Source: Grammothele lineata (lineage: Eukaryota > Basidiomycota > Agaricomycetes > Polyporales > Polyporaceae). Taken from it: a stretch of DNA of 64,000 nucleotides. The notes beneath the pieces were generated by a model. The model did not search any database and was not told where the DNA came from. It worked only from the letters and a program-made list of their open reading frames with translations. The position numbers and the translations under genes are program-made. Shown here piece by piece: positions 17,508 to 29,600 of this stretch (positions within the stretch are counted from its first letter, which is position 1; the number at the start of each line of letters is the position of its first letter). The DNA lies in assembly GCA_002150815.3 (NCBI GenBank), contig NDFF03000028.1, forward strand, positions 248,001 to 312,000, in the 5' to 3' direction.

Positions 17508-18308
17508 TCATGTCTCCACGCCGACCCCAGTGAGGCCCGCCCAAACGCCATCGGGATGGCGGCCAAGAAGGAAGTGAAACGCCAATGCATGCTCTCCGGG
17601 GACGGTGAACGCATGCACGTCGCGCAATTGCGTGAGTAATTTGCTCAGTTTTTGCAGCTCCTCGGGAGATCCTTCCGTCCGGCTGCTGACATCTTCGCCG
17701 ATCGCGAGCGGAAGCAGTGTAGATGAGTCGAGTGATAGTGGCTGCAGGTGACCGGTAGCATCAACACGCGTCCAAGGCGTGTCGGAAAAACGACGTCGCA
17801 ATATGGACAGGCCCGAGGGCGGTAGAGTATATAGAATTAGAACAATTCAGCGATGTGCGCGCGCCAACTCCGAACTCAAACTCACGTTGGGAGCATGCCC
17901 ATCATCGAGCAAACGTCCCAGACCAAGAATGTCGAGGGCGTCTTTCTCGTGTCCGGGTCCAAATGTGTGAGAGGGGAGGCTTGATTCGGCCGAGGGGAAA
18001 CAGACGGCGATATCACCAAACTCGTCTGACTCGCTCGTTCGGCCCGCAAGGATGCTCCCACAGGCCAGAGATGTCGCAGCGGCGTTAGCGGTACGGGTTA
18101 GTGTTTGAAGATATGCCGTTAGAGATTCGGGCAAGTTGTTTGCGCCCGTTCCGGTGACAAGTGGGGCAATTGCAAAAGGTGACCCAGAGGTAGATGCGAG
18201 GGTTGAGCGCGACCCAGTGAGGGCGCCAACTGTGTTCAAGATAAACTCTGTGGAAGCATCACGAGAGAGGGATGGGGCGCAGAGAATCTGGAATGGTTGG
18301 CGGGACAT
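17508..18308 (-). CDS. NuiA-like (nuclease A inhibitor-like) domain protein
   Basis: Two exons, 18308-17886 and 17741-17508, join in phase 0 across a GTGAGT...CTGCAG intron of 144 nt, giving 218 aa from the ATG at 18308 (MSRQPFQIL). Conserved-looking blocks are SLTAYLQTLTRTANAAATSL, SESDEFGDIAVCFPS, HAFTVPGEHALAFHFLLG and the end GVWAGLTGVGVET. SESDE near the middle and an ending of WAGL...VET are the pattern I associate with NuiA, the cyanobacterial inhibitor of the sugar-nonspecific nuclease NucA. Related domains exist in fungi with unknown partners. There is no signal peptide, so it is probably cytosolic. Whether it inhibits a nuclease is unproven. The intron is longer than its neighbours' introns, so the acceptor choice carries some doubt. 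Confidence 0.65.
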
Positions 18309-18582
18309 AGTCGAAGTCGCTGAAGAACCTGCAAGTCTGGTATGATTGCGTCATTACTGAAGCTGAAGGGCGCTCGCCCAAATAGGAAGACCGGGCGTCA
18401 AGTATTGATAGTACCACCTCGTGAGGATCATCACACTTGCCCCTCATTATTACAATAAATTTCTTATACTAGCCGAGGGCGTCGCAGAGTACATACTGGA
18501 CACTCTCGGACGAGGTCAATGCTACAAACATGAAGCCTCGTTGATATCACTATAACATCCAGAAAGAGATTACTTAGACCAC

Positions 18583-18825
18583 TCATCGATCGCCTACCCA
18601 AGGATCCCCCAAGTTGGCTACACATCCGCAAGGGTCGTCGGTCCAGCAAATTCGGGTCATAATGACACGCAAATTATCCGCGTCGCGCCCCTCCATCAGT
18701 GACGAGACCTTCGTCGGGTGCTGGGAGAGCGCGGCAGCTGCGGACGCGCGCATGTACAGACCTGCAGTCGTCGCGCTGGGGGTCATAGGGACGATGCATT
18801 TGCGAGAACCGCCCGCCATCGGCAT
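18583..18825 (-). pseudogene. Fragment related to the F-box gene at 31.6 kb
   Basis: The 80-codon minus-strand frame contains ICWTDDPCGCVANLGDPWVG and, before it, LYMRASAAAALSQHP. The F-box protein encoded at 31586-32651 has ICWTDDPSGCVTDPRGPWAG and YYVRAAALAASSQKS in the same order and spacing. After VGDR the fragment meets a stop where the complete gene continues with FCITTLDRLPPR. No F-box or MGQYWK start is visible upstream. It is best read as a decayed partial paralogue. Confidence 0.6.
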
Positions 18826-19378
18826 CCTTCAATCACTCATCCACCTCAAGATGTGAAAGGCATAACATATTCAATACACAAATATTGCGTTTAATCCAAG
18901 AGGAACACACCTTGAGTCGAACAGCACAGTGTGAGCACATGTTAGAAATGTTTGCATGCGGAGGAAAAACTCAAGCTGTGCGGGGGTAGGAGGGAGAAAG
19001 CGAAACAATTGTTAATGGCTTGAGATGTGGAGTGTGGAGTCTTGTGGACCCCACTAACTCAAGCGAGGCAATACAGTCGGTTAGAAAGGTTAACAGGCGC
19101 GAGGAAGACTGTTTGGACCTCGGTAAACCAATTGAGACCGGCACCTCATGTTGGCATCGGCCACCACTCCCGTGATTCCGTCGAGACAACAAGCAAGATT
19201 CATTGAACGCTTGCGTATAGATGGATGCAATAACAACTCGAACGAGAGAACATTGTCCTGGATTTTGTAAGCAACACGGTCTATACGTCAGGGGTACACA
19301 AGGCAAACCTTCAGCTCGACATCGACAGAGGTATCGAATACATGCAGGTATATACAGTCGCGGTAGCGTTGAGGCCAC
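18826..19378. other. Gap between F-box relic and phosphatase
   Basis: About 550 bases, AT-richer than the genes. No coding motif is seen; the minus-strand frame 18971-19378 shows no recognisable domain. It would contain the 3' end of the phosphatase transcript. Confidence 0.4.
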
Positions 19379-20303
19379 TTATTCGACACGAGTGTCCCAA
19401 TCCGCGAACAAGTCCGTGGTGAAAGAGGATGCTCCCGCTGACGCCCGCCGCCGGAGGTACTCAACGTACTCGACTAGGAAGAGGACCTGTTCGTACGTCT
19501 CGACTGCCTTGGGGCTTCTCCTGCGGCGCACGACGGTGATGAGGCGCTCCACGAGGCGCAACGTGTTCGGGTCGACCTCCGAGTTGTGGCGCGCGCCCGA
19601 CTTCGCGGCAGGGCGGTCTGCTGGGAGCCATCCGCACAGTCCCAGCTTGAGCATCCAACAGCAGGCGATTAGACCTGCGCGGCCGATGCCGCCTCGACAG
19701 TGTACGAGGATCGCGGACCCGCGGAGTGTGTACGAGTCAATCAATCGGGCGAGGTGAGAGTCGAGTACGGCGGTATCTAGAGGGGCAAGCCCTTCAGGTA
19801 TTGGTATTCTGGATACGAGTGTTAGCACGCATTGTTAGAGCGACTGTGTGGATAACGTACCGAAGGATATCTATGCTCAGTTCGTCTGCTGCTTGGGCAT
19901 ACTCGGCCCACGTTACTCCAAGGGATTGTAATTCGCCATCATCCAGGCAGCTAAGTCGTGGTTAGCATGAGTGTACAAGTGTGGACGTTAGTCAAAGTAC
20001 AGCTTACCAGACGATGCAAGCAACACCGACTCCCTTTATGCGCAGGAGGTCGGACCTGAGATCCCTGCACACCGTATTCCGGCCTCTTACAGGTCCTTCC
20101 AATCGTACTATAAACCGATTAGCTTGGTTGAGCGCAAGGATTGTGGGAAACAAGTACCTACCTTTCTTGCCAGGACAAGATGACATGTATAAGTTGCCTA
20201 ACACGGAAGACGCGAGGGGCGGGATCGCGGGTACGGCGGGGATGGTGACGCTGATGACGGCGGTAGAATGAATCCTGCTAGAAGCTTGAGCAGTCGACAG
20301 CAC
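19379..20303 (-). CDS. Dual-specificity protein phosphatase-like protein
   Basis: Four exons on the minus strand, 20303-20162, 20107-20008, 19950-19861 and 19808-19379, join in phase to 253 aa. The order of recognisable parts is PLASSVLGNLYMSSCPGKK, VRLEGPVRGRNTVCRDLRSDL, GVGVACIVCCLDDGELQSLGVTWAEYAQAADEL and IPIPEGLAPLD. The PTP signature ILVHCRGGIGRAGLIACC is the Cys-based HCX5R loop (HCRGGIGR), and the C-terminal helices include RRRRSPKAVETYEQVLFLVEY. The general-acid Asp is probably among the DD in CCLDDGEL. It should be a catalytically competent Cys phosphatase of the DSP class, described in basidiomycetes as phosphatases II-like. Substrate unknown. There is no signal peptide. Confidence 0.85.
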
Positions 20304-20894
20304 TGCCTGACTGACTTGAGGTTGTTGAAGACTACTGAGACTTGTGTTGAGCTTATAAGAGACTATTATCTAATGTAGACGTACTCTTGCTCGTTCACTC
20401 TCCTGTCAATGGCAGGAGAGGAAGAAGTATTCCGAGACGTTATCGATCGGCAGGGGGCCGGTGCGTTTGCAAATCGGACCGGATGCGAGACTAGGCCGGG
20501 GGCAACGAAGGAAACTGGGCGCGTTTTCTTTTTCGAGGATTGTGGTGGCTCCACTACGCCCATAAAAGCGCGTCGTACCGTCGGATGCACCCAGAAGATA
20601 TTTGAGAGCTTGAGAGATTTTGCGGGAGGTGGAGCGGAGGACAATAGAGATGACGGCTGTGAAGGAGTGAGACATGGTGGTGGTCGAGACTCTGACTTGA
20701 CTACAACGGGTTCAGCTGGAACGGATACTAGGTGATGCAATAGGTGAGAGGCGGCGATATTAAGTAAAACTGGGTATGGTTCTGTAGCGTGGAGTGTATG
20801 CAAGGCGATAGAAGAAAGGGATTCCGAGGGAATGATGGTAGAAATGCTGATTCATGCGTAAGAGATGAGAATGGGTGCTTCACACGAGCGGGAC
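20304..20894. other. Gap upstream of the phosphatase
   Basis: About 590 bases. Small minus-strand frames start at 20803 and at 20675 (89 aa, MSHSFTAVISIVLRS...) but carry no motif, and a plus-strand frame overlaps them. The region may hold a last exon of the uncharacterised gene just upstream (20895-21725) or only the phosphatase promoter. Confidence 0.35.
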
Positions 20895-21725
20895 TCACAC
20901 GATAGGATGTGTCTCCGAGGTCTGCCAGTGAGGCGGCGGCGAAGGCGAAGGACGTCGATCTTCGGGAAGAATGATCGAAGAGGCCATGGCCGCTGACAAT
21001 TGCTCCTGGATGCTCGCGGCCGAACCATCTCTTGACCGTGCGGCCTGGGTCGAGAGTTCGCGGCTGTCATCCTCTGCAAGCCAGGCCTGTGTGGTAAGAG
21101 GGGGATTCGGCGTGTGGAACCACCATGCTTGCTGCTCCGCGCAGCGCATTTGGTGGGCGCACATTTCCTTGTAATGGTCGGGCATCTGTAGCGAATACGG
21201 CACGTAGGCTAGAGGGGAGCCTACACTCAAATGTTACACAAATAGCCTTGCGCGCTCGAGAACGACCGGACACACCATTCGGACCAAATTTCAGACGGTT
21301 ATACTCGCTCGCATGATGTTGGGACGCCAGACGACTAAGCTTTACACACGGGGGAGTCGTTGGCTGTGCGGCTTGCAGGGTCTGGAGGGGCAGGACGCAT
21401 ACCTGGTCGACAAGAGGATTGTCGTGCGGGGTAATAGCGCTATCCCTCTGTGGTTGACAAGTTGACGGGCGAGCTGGAACAGGTTCCGACGCGACGCGCG
21501 ATATTCTTCGTGGCGCGAGTGCAGGCCTATGATGTTCTGTGGCCGCCATGGGAGACGCGGGCGGACATGGACGGCGGGGAAGAGGAGGCTCGGGTGCTTG
21601 GCCCAGCGACGCGCATCTGCGCCAGAGCGCGTAGAGACGAGGGGCCAGAGATCATCTGGATGTGAGAGATCAATAGTAGGAGTCGGAGGAATCATAAGCG
21701 GACTTGATTGATAGACGGGATGCAA
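20895..21725 (-). CDS. Uncharacterised basidiomycete protein, two-exon model
   Basis: Provisional exons 21725-21403 and 21225-20895 join in phase 2 (217 aa) through a GTATGC donor and a TTTGAG acceptor. The start is MHPVYQSSPLMIPPTP, followed by IDLSHPDDLWPL. The second exon is convincing as coding, with SPLAYVPYSLQMPDHYKEMC, RCAEQQAWWFHTPNPP and a disordered Ser/Pro end. The middle, around the exon 1 end, switches between plausible frames, so exon 1 may end earlier or contain another intron. The last codons overlap a possible GTGAGT donor near 20890, so a further exon downstream is possible. I do not recognise the family. No signal peptide, zinc motif or catalytic pattern is seen. Confidence 0.4.
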
Positions 21726-22015
21726 TCATTTCCGTCTATTCATAGACCCTGCCTTAGTCCTCCTTAGCCGGTCTCTTCGCGGGCTTACGTCTAGGCACGG
21801 GTGGAGTAATCGGAGTCTGAACACGACCAATCCCGCCGTGCTGCCTTCCACGCTGGGCGGCCGAGCGTTCTCGTTGCCTTCACCCTTGTCGTCGCCGTCC
21901 GCGTCGTCGCCCTCGTCGTCGACGTTCCCTCACGTTCCTTCCCTCCGACCCCCTCTCCGTCCCTCAAGCTGCCCGTCTCTTACGTCGACTTTCTTTTCCT
22001 CACCCTCCCTTGAGC
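21726..22015 (+). promoter_or_regulatory. Pyrimidine-rich leader upstream of chitin synthase
   Basis: The last 170 bases before the chitin synthase ATG are strongly C/T-rich on the coding strand (runs such as ccctccgaccccctctccgtccctc), the composition typical of strong fungal promoters and 5' leaders. No TATA box is evident. Confidence 0.5.
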
Positions 22016-25000
22016 ATGTCTGCTCAGTACCCTCTCAAGTACGATTCCGCCGATGTCCCCATTCCGACCTCGAGACCCCTCCAGCCCTCGGCCACCGTAC
22101 GCCGCGCCAAGACGCTTATCCGCCCGGAGCGTAGCGTAGCTCCCGTCCCTCTCATCAACGCTCAGACTGGTGGAAACCCTACTCCATCCACATCCGACGG
22201 CCCTCCTCTCGACGCATGGCGCATCTTCTCCCGCGTCGTGTCGTTCTGGGCCCCCGACTTCCTCCTCGAATCCCTCGGTGGTCTCCGAGACAAGCAGAAA
22301 CGGCAAGCATGGAGAGAGAAGATTGCACTATGCTTCATCATCATCCTTATGTGCGGGATCGTCGGCTTCCTCACCGTCGGGTTCCAGAAAGTCCTCTGTC
22401 CCGACACGGCGCAGTTCGTTAGCAGGTTCTCGCCGAAAGGCTCGGTCGGGCAGGTCCTCGGCGTGCAGGGCTGGCAGATGAACATCACCAAGTTCCCAAC
22501 CGCTGACGGCCTCAACTTCACCAAACTCCTCCAGTCGCCCGGTACGGACATCACCACTTACTTCCAACGCAACGCTAGCCAGTATCCCGCTTGCAGCGGC
22601 GTCTCGTTCCGTGCAGGTGCCGAGGCACCTTGTGCAAACACCACTTCGTGTCCTCTTGGTGCCCTCACCACGACACAGCTCTCCGCCGATGGTTTCATCA
22701 ATACCACCCTCATCGTGGGCTACGACTGGGATCAGGTCGCGGAACTTGACAACTTCTTCGTCATTGATGGCGCGGTCCTCAACATGCAATCCTACATGGC
22801 TCTCCACCCCAATGCCATCCCTAGCGACAACGTCGATGCCGCCATCCGGAGCGTACTGAAGACCATGCCAGGTTCAAGCGGCCGAGACGCGACTCGTCTG
22901 TTCTACTACCGCTCCGAGCTCCGCAACGCTGTACCGTGTCTCGTCCAGCGGTATTACGCGGGGAATATTGACAAGGTTACCCCCGGCTGCGTCGTTTCCC
23001 AGTTGGTGCTATACGCTGGTCTCATCGTCGTCCTCAGCCTGGTCCTTGTCCGGTTTGCTATGGCCTGCGTTTTTAGCTGGTTCATGTCATCTCGCCTCGC
23101 CGGTCCCCCGGATAACCTCTCTCTCAACAGACCCGCGATCAGTCCCGCCGTTATGCCCGAGGGAGCCAACATCTCAATCGACAACCCCAACGGCACCGCC
23201 CCTTGGGCGGGTCCAGCTGGTTCGAAGAGGCTGGTGAAGCCCACGGGAGGAAAGGGGACGCGTTCGCTCGCTTCATCGAACTCCACTCTGGTTAACCGAG
23301 ATAGCGGCGGCTCTGCGGCGCCCGTGATGAGTCTCGCCCAGATCGGTGCGGAGCTGTTCGCGGTGTGCCTGGTAACGTGTTACTCGGAAGGCGAGGACTC
23401 CCTACGGACGACCCTGGACTCCATATCCACTACGCAGTATGCGGATGCACGCAAACTACTGTTCGTCGTCGCGGACGGAATGATCACCGGTGCTGGGGAG
23501 AAGCGTAGTACACCCGACATTTGCGTCAGTCTCCTCGAGGCGGACCCACGTTTTGGGAATCCGGTGCCTATGAGCTACCAAGCGGTCGGATCGGGCGCGA
23601 AGAGTGAGAATAGGGCCATGGTATATGCGGGGCACTACAGTAAGCTGTACATCCTTTGTCACCGTGGGGTCAACGCTAACGTCTCCCCTTCAAGCCGTCG
23701 CTGGCCGGCGGACTCCTACAGTCATTGTGGTGAAATGCGGGACGGAGGTTGAGGCTGCTACTGAGAAGAAACCCGGCAACCGTGGCAAGCGCGACAGTCA
23801 ACTGATTCTCATGAACTTTTTCTCCCGCGTCACCTACAACGACCGAATGAGCCCTCTTGACTTTGACCTTTTCCGTAAAGTTCATGTTCTCATGGGTGTT
23901 ACACCTGATTTCTTTGAAGTTTGTCTGATGGTACGTCTATTTGTCTCTTTTACATCTTACACCGTGAAACTGACTGTACGCGTACTAGGTCGACGCCGAC
24001 ACAAAGGTCTATCCCGACTCCTTGAAGTACCTTGTCAACTGTATGCACCACGATCAGATGATCATGGGCGTATGCGGTGAAACACGGATAGCCAACAAAC
24101 GTCAATCATGGGTCACCGCCATTCAGGTGTTCGAGTATTTCATCTCCCATCACAACGCCAAGGCCTTCGAATCCGTCTTTGGTGGTGTCTCCTGTCTCCC
24201 AGGATGCTTCTCTATGTTCAGGTTGAAGGCACGGAAGGCCACCGGCGACGACTGGGTTCCGCTCATCATCAAGCCCGAGATCGTGAAGGAATACAGCCAA
24301 TCAGTTGTTACCACCCTCCACGAGAAGAACCTTCTGCTCCTCGGAGAGGATCGCTTCCTTACTACCATCCTCCTGCGTACATTCCCCAATCGCAAGATGA
24401 TGTTCCTTCCCCAGGCGAAGTGCAGAACCGTTGTCCCAGACACGTTCTCCGTCCTTCTCTCCCAACGCCGGCGATGGATCAACTCCACGATTCACAACCT
24501 TATGGAGCTCGTCCTTGTTCGGAACCTCTGCGGGACGTTCTGTTTTAGCATGCAGTTCGTCGTCTTCATGGACCTCGTCGGCACGGTCGTTCTCCCCATC
24601 GCCATCTCGCTCACATACATGCTCATCGTGGGCATGGCCCTCGCCCCTCCGCATAACTTCGAGGAAGCGATCCCGCTGGTTCTACTCATTGCCGTCCTTG
24701 GTCTTCCCGCCATCCTCATTCTCATTACCACCCGCAAGATTGTGTACGTCTTCTGGATGTTCATCTACCTTGCGGCGCTCCCCGTGTGGAATCTCGTCCT
24801 CCCCGTGTACGCATTCTGGCATTTCGACGACTTCTCGTGGGGTGAAACCCGGTAAGTCCAATATCTGTGTCATGTTGTTAGGAGTTTTGCTGACGAATTG
24901 ATTTGTTCAACAGTAAAGTCGAAGGCGAGGGCAAGAAGGGTGAAGCACACGGAGAGGGTGCGGGTGTCACCGGCGCCAACAACGTTCCCCTGCGGCGCTG

Positions 25001-25586
25001 GGAAGACTGGGAGCGCTCACGACTTCGCAAGATTCGCCGAGAGGAGAAGCGGAGACGAGAGTTCGAACGCCAGCACGGAGCATACATTGGCGGCAACGGA
25101 GAGCTCACAGTCCGGAGTGAAGTGTTCAGCCAATACGACGGCTCGGACACCGTGTCGGTTGCGTCATCCGACGACGATCACTGGGGCGCTCAGATTGGCG
25201 GCTACAACGAGAACAGTGTTCAGTACCCGCCTCCGCCCGTCGGCCTTATGCCCCACGCTCTCGCAAGCGCAGAGACCGTTGCGGCGGGAGAACTCGAGGC
25301 GATGCTCGAAGTCGGCTTCGAGGACAAGCCCGGTCGTCCACGAGATGCACCGCGGTATCAGCTGTCTGAGAGGGGCCACGGGTACGCACCCATCTCTCGG
25401 ACGACTTCGCCCGGGCTTTCAGGTCACGCTGACCCCCTCTCCCCGACGACGCCCGTGACTCCTGACGGTCTCAGCACCGCCGTTGGGTCAGACTGGAAGA
25501 CGCACGCCAAGAAGCGGAGCGGGGGAAGGTCGGGCAAGCACGAGTACGGGCCACTGGGGCCCCTGGACCCAGGGTCGAGGTTCTAA
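22016..25586 (+). CDS. Chitin synthase, class IV-type (division 2)
   Basis: Four exons, 22016-23639, 23695-23930, 23989-24851 and 24914-25586, join in phase to 1,131 aa. The start is ATG 22016 ([10 protein letters not shown]), just inside a longer frame with a non-AUG codon. The N-terminal region is disordered, then membrane segments follow ([20 protein letters not shown] near 107; [18 protein letters not shown] near 340) flanking an extracytoplasmic Cys/Asn-rich domain. The GT2 catalytic part holds [42 protein letters not shown] (acceptor-site ED) and the QRRRW processivity motif in [16 protein letters not shown] cluster of membrane helices and a charged cytosolic tail of about 220 residues close the protein. 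It adds GlcNAc from UDP-GlcNAc to growing chitin at the plasma membrane. The class is judged from overall layout and [12 protein letters not shown], not from a tree. Confidence 0.93.
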
Positions 25587-26677
25587 CGGGGCCCAGATTT
25601 TCTTGTCATCGGCGTTCGGACGATGGACCATTCACTCGTATCCCAATCTTCATCGCTGTCGTTGTAGTTATACCCTCCGCATCTATACTCCTCGTCGTAC
25701 CCACCGCCCGACATGACAAACGCCATAACCTCTCGCAGAACAGTAGCCCTTGATCTCGTAATGTCACGCACCATGCCCCTGCCTCGCTGTTATTCTCAGG
25801 CATCCGCTCTCCCTCGCCTTCGCCTCTCGTCGACGATCCACCCTCTCCCCCCGTCGCTACCTCCTCACGTTCACTCGAGCCCGCCCATCGCCTGCTCTGC
25901 GTTCTAGTAACTATCCCCCCCACGCCGTACGCACTGCACGATGACCATCCTTGCCTCCCTCTCTTCACTCCTTCGTCGCATAGGGCCTGTCTTTGCTGCA
26001 TTATTCGATATATAGCTACTTGTTACAATCCATAGAGTATTTCTCCTCATGCGGTGTACAAAGCCGACGCTAGTCCCGGCATTCTACTCCTAGCATACTC
26101 TAGGTAACCGGAGGACAGAATTCATGAGAAATTTCTCTCTGGCCCGTCCACCAGATTCCGACTTTTTCTGGCACCCGATTGCACCCGCTCATCTGATCCC
26201 CACCCGAATGTTTCCGCGGGACACGTGAGGTGGTGTCTGCGGGTTTTACGTTGTGACTTGCCACTAGTTCAGACTCACTGATATCTCATCTAGGTAGACT
26301 CACTCCACTCGCACGTAGCCAGGCTGTTCTTTGCACGACTGAAGACGCTGATTGAAAAGGCCACAATCGAAATGCATGTATACGTAAAAAGTCAGACGTG
26401 TCACTTGCGGCCTCGGAGACCACTCCGGGCTAAGTACCTCTCCATTGCCGCCAACCTCGAATCGAAGATCAGTTCACCGTCCCGAAGACGTTGCAAAACA
26501 AAAACTGACGGTCCGCCTTCGGTGCGTCTCATGATCTCATGACTGCTTTCGTTGAATTCGCCGGTCATAGCTGCTGACCGACTCGGACTTGCCTCCTCAG
26601 GCCTCAACACTTAAAAGGCTGACGGCAGCCCGCCCGAGCCGCGCTGGGGAACCGCTCTGGCACTGTCAACAATAGCC
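25587..26677. other. Gap between chitin synthase and beta-galactosidase
   Basis: About 1.1 kb holding the chitin synthase 3' region and the beta-galactosidase promoter. Frames at 25606-26001 minus and 26401-26610 minus show no motif. The last 300 bases are AT-richer and carry no clear TATA. No gene is supported. Confidence 0.5.
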
Positions 26678-29600
26678 ATGTTGTTCAGTCGATTCTCTCT
26701 TCGGATCTGGTCTCTGTTCCCGCTACTTCTGGTGCTACTTGTCGGCTCAGCGCCGAAGGCGAGTGCGCAGTCCGCGATTGTTCCGGTGGAGCCACCGCGC
26801 AAGTCCAACGGCCTCACCGACGTCGTGCAATGGGACAATTACACGCTCTTCTTGCATAACCAGCGCATGTTTCTCTAGTACGTTGCTTGGGAGGCGTACC
26901 TGAAGACTGCTGCTCACGCGTACACGTTCCACAGCTCTGGAGAATTTCACACATTCCGTCTTCCGGTGCCCGATTTATGGCTCGACATATTCCAGAAAAT
27001 GGTCGCGGCGGGGATGAATGGCGTTAGGTACGTCATTTAGCTTTCTCGCACCCATTATGCGAGCTCAATCTGTGACAATCAGCATCTACATTCACTGTGA
27101 GTTCGTATATGGACGACAGACTGTATGCGTTCTCACAAGATATCAGGGGGACTTACAAACCCGGCACCGGGTGTATTTGACTTCGAGGACTGGCGCGCTC
27201 TTCAGCCCATCTTCGACGCCGCTAAACAAGCTGGTATCTTCATTGTTCTCCGCCCCGGTGCGTCCACCTTGACCTTCTATATCCCCTCCGTGTACTGACG
27301 TAAAGTTTCAGGACCTTACGTAGGTTTCATTTGCGTTGTGCATGCGTTTCGGAATAGCGCTGATGGAGTCCTTAGATCAACGCGGAGACAACTGCGGGCG
27401 GACTCGCTCTGTGGTCTACAAGTCTCGTCGAGGGTGACGTGCGCACGAACACGACTTCATGGAACGCCGCGTACCAACCCTACGTCGACCAAATTATCGC
27501 CCAAACGAAACCTAACCAAGTCACGGAGGGTGGCCCAGTGTTGAGTACGTGTTCGAAACGTATCAGTTTCGTAGGTGCTCATCATTCTGCATCCTCTAGT
27601 GGTACAAGTTGGTTAGTCCATCGAAGCTCCAAGCTGGACCTAAGCGTGACTAAGACTAATGAAACCTCACAGATAATGAATACACACAAATTCCTGACGT
27701 CAATGCCCAGTATTTCGTGGAGCTCGAGGAACAATATCGTCAGAATGGCATAGTCGTTCCTTTGTAAGTCAATGTCAGTGTCGGTTTACAGCCATTGTAC
27801 TGAATCATGGCGCAGAACGTCCAACGACGCCGGAGAAAGCCTCGACTTCATCAACGGCACGGGTGCTCCGGACCTGTATGGCCTTGTAAGCGAACTGGCC
27901 TTGCTCAGCCACGTAGAACGTTGCCTCATCGAGACTCGATTGTGCAGGATGATTACCCCAATCTCCTCAATTGTACCAACGGATCGATGCGGGATCCTAT
28001 CCGGACCAACTACCATACGTACCACACTGTGAACGATCCCACTCGTCCTTTTAACATGCCTGAGTTCCAAGGTGCGCTGCGTTGTGTGCGGTAAATTCCT
28101 CAGGATATTCATAGTCATAAATAGGCGGATCGCACGACTACTGGGGCGGTCCCGGTCTCGAAGCCTGCGTTGCTCGCATCGGCCCGGACTTTGCAGACAT
28201 CTTCTACAAGAACAACTGGGCGAGTAATGTCAAGATGCACTCCGTGTACATGTTTTACGGCGGTACGAACTGGGGCGGGATCAACTTCCCCGGCGCGTAC
28301 ACCTCGTACGACTATGCGGCATCGATCCGCGAGACACGTTTCATGTGGGAGAAATACGACGAGATGAAGCGCCAGGCGCTCTTTCTCCGTAGTTCCCCGC
28401 AGTTTTACAAGACGGACTGGATTGGGGACACGAACAGCGGTATACCTGGAGTTACCGTCAACGGATCAGGCGCGTTTGTGACGTACCTCAAGAACCCGAA
28501 CTCCGCAACAGGCTTCGTGTTCGTGCGTCAGATTGATGCTGGATCTTAGTGCGTGATAGCTCCTCCTACTCCGCGTATCTTTGTTTTGGTCCTGACGCGA
28601 CGCTTTCTTGGGTTTCTCGCAGCGCGGACATCTCCTACACCCTCACCGTGCCCTCCTCGCGCGGTCCGCTTTCGCTCCCGCAATCCTTCTCCGCGCTCGA
28701 GATCCACGGCCGGCAGAGCAAGCTCTACGTGGTAGACTACACTTTCGGCGCGCACGGCATCCTACACCACTCCACCGCCGCGGTCTTTGTCGCGACTACC
28801 ATCGGATCTCGCGATGTCCTCTTCCTCACCGGCGACACCGACCAATCGCACGAAGCCGTCCTCATCCTCTCTGGACTCGGCGGGAAGCGTGCGGAGGACG
28901 CGCACGTGCTCTACACCAACGCTCAAGAAGGCGCGACGCTCGTCACAGTCCGCGCGGGGAGAGCAAGCGGCGTGACGACGCTATGGGACTCTGACGAGCA
29001 GCTCGTGCTCTTCGCGGACCCTGTCACCTCCGCGACGTTCTGGGCCCCCGTGATCCATGCCCCGACAGCGAACACCGTCCCGGGGCTGGAGACGTTCTGG
29101 CAGTTCGGGACGAACACCAGCGTTCTCGTGGGTGGGCCGTGGCTCGTCCGCAACGCGACCATCGACGAGGGCGGAGAGAGGCTTGCGCTGTGGGGAGACT
29201 TGAACGCGAGTGTTCCTCTAACAGTCGTTGCGCCTCCGAACGTAACGCGCCTCACGTGGAATGGGGCACGTGTGGAGGTGCACGGGGACGGAAGGGGAGT
29301 GTTAGCAGGACGTTTGGAGATGAGCGAGGGTGTGGAAGCAGTGAGAGTACCGCAGCTGGAGGGATGGAAGTTCAAGGACAGTCTGCCCGAGATCGGCATG
29401 GATTTTGACGATGGCGACTGGGTAGTAGCTGACCATACCTCGACGAACATCACGCGAGGGATGCTCTACGGAGACGGGCGGGTTCTGTATGGTGAGCTTG
29501 TCCACGCCTTCGCCGTGCAATATGCTAACGGTTCTGGCCCACGGCGTGTAGGTTGTGACTATGGGTTGTGAGTTTGGATGAGCTCGTTTCCGCGGCGCAA

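Noticed and set aside
20366..20803. 145-aa minus-strand ORF between the phosphatase and the uncharacterised gene
   Set aside because: No motif and competing frames in the same place. It could at most be a terminal exon and cannot be supported.
26876..26878. In-frame TAG at the end of the first beta-galactosidase exon
   Set aside because: It is created by a GTACGT donor. Splicing to 26935 restores FLYSGEFHTF.
27886..27908. A 23-nt GT...AG stretch in the beta-galactosidase gene that looked like a frameshift or ultra-short intron
   Set aside because: The acceptor TTGTGCAG at 27941-27947 gives a normal 62-nt intron (27886-27947) and restores the conserved YGLDDYP sequence in frame, so the gene is intact.
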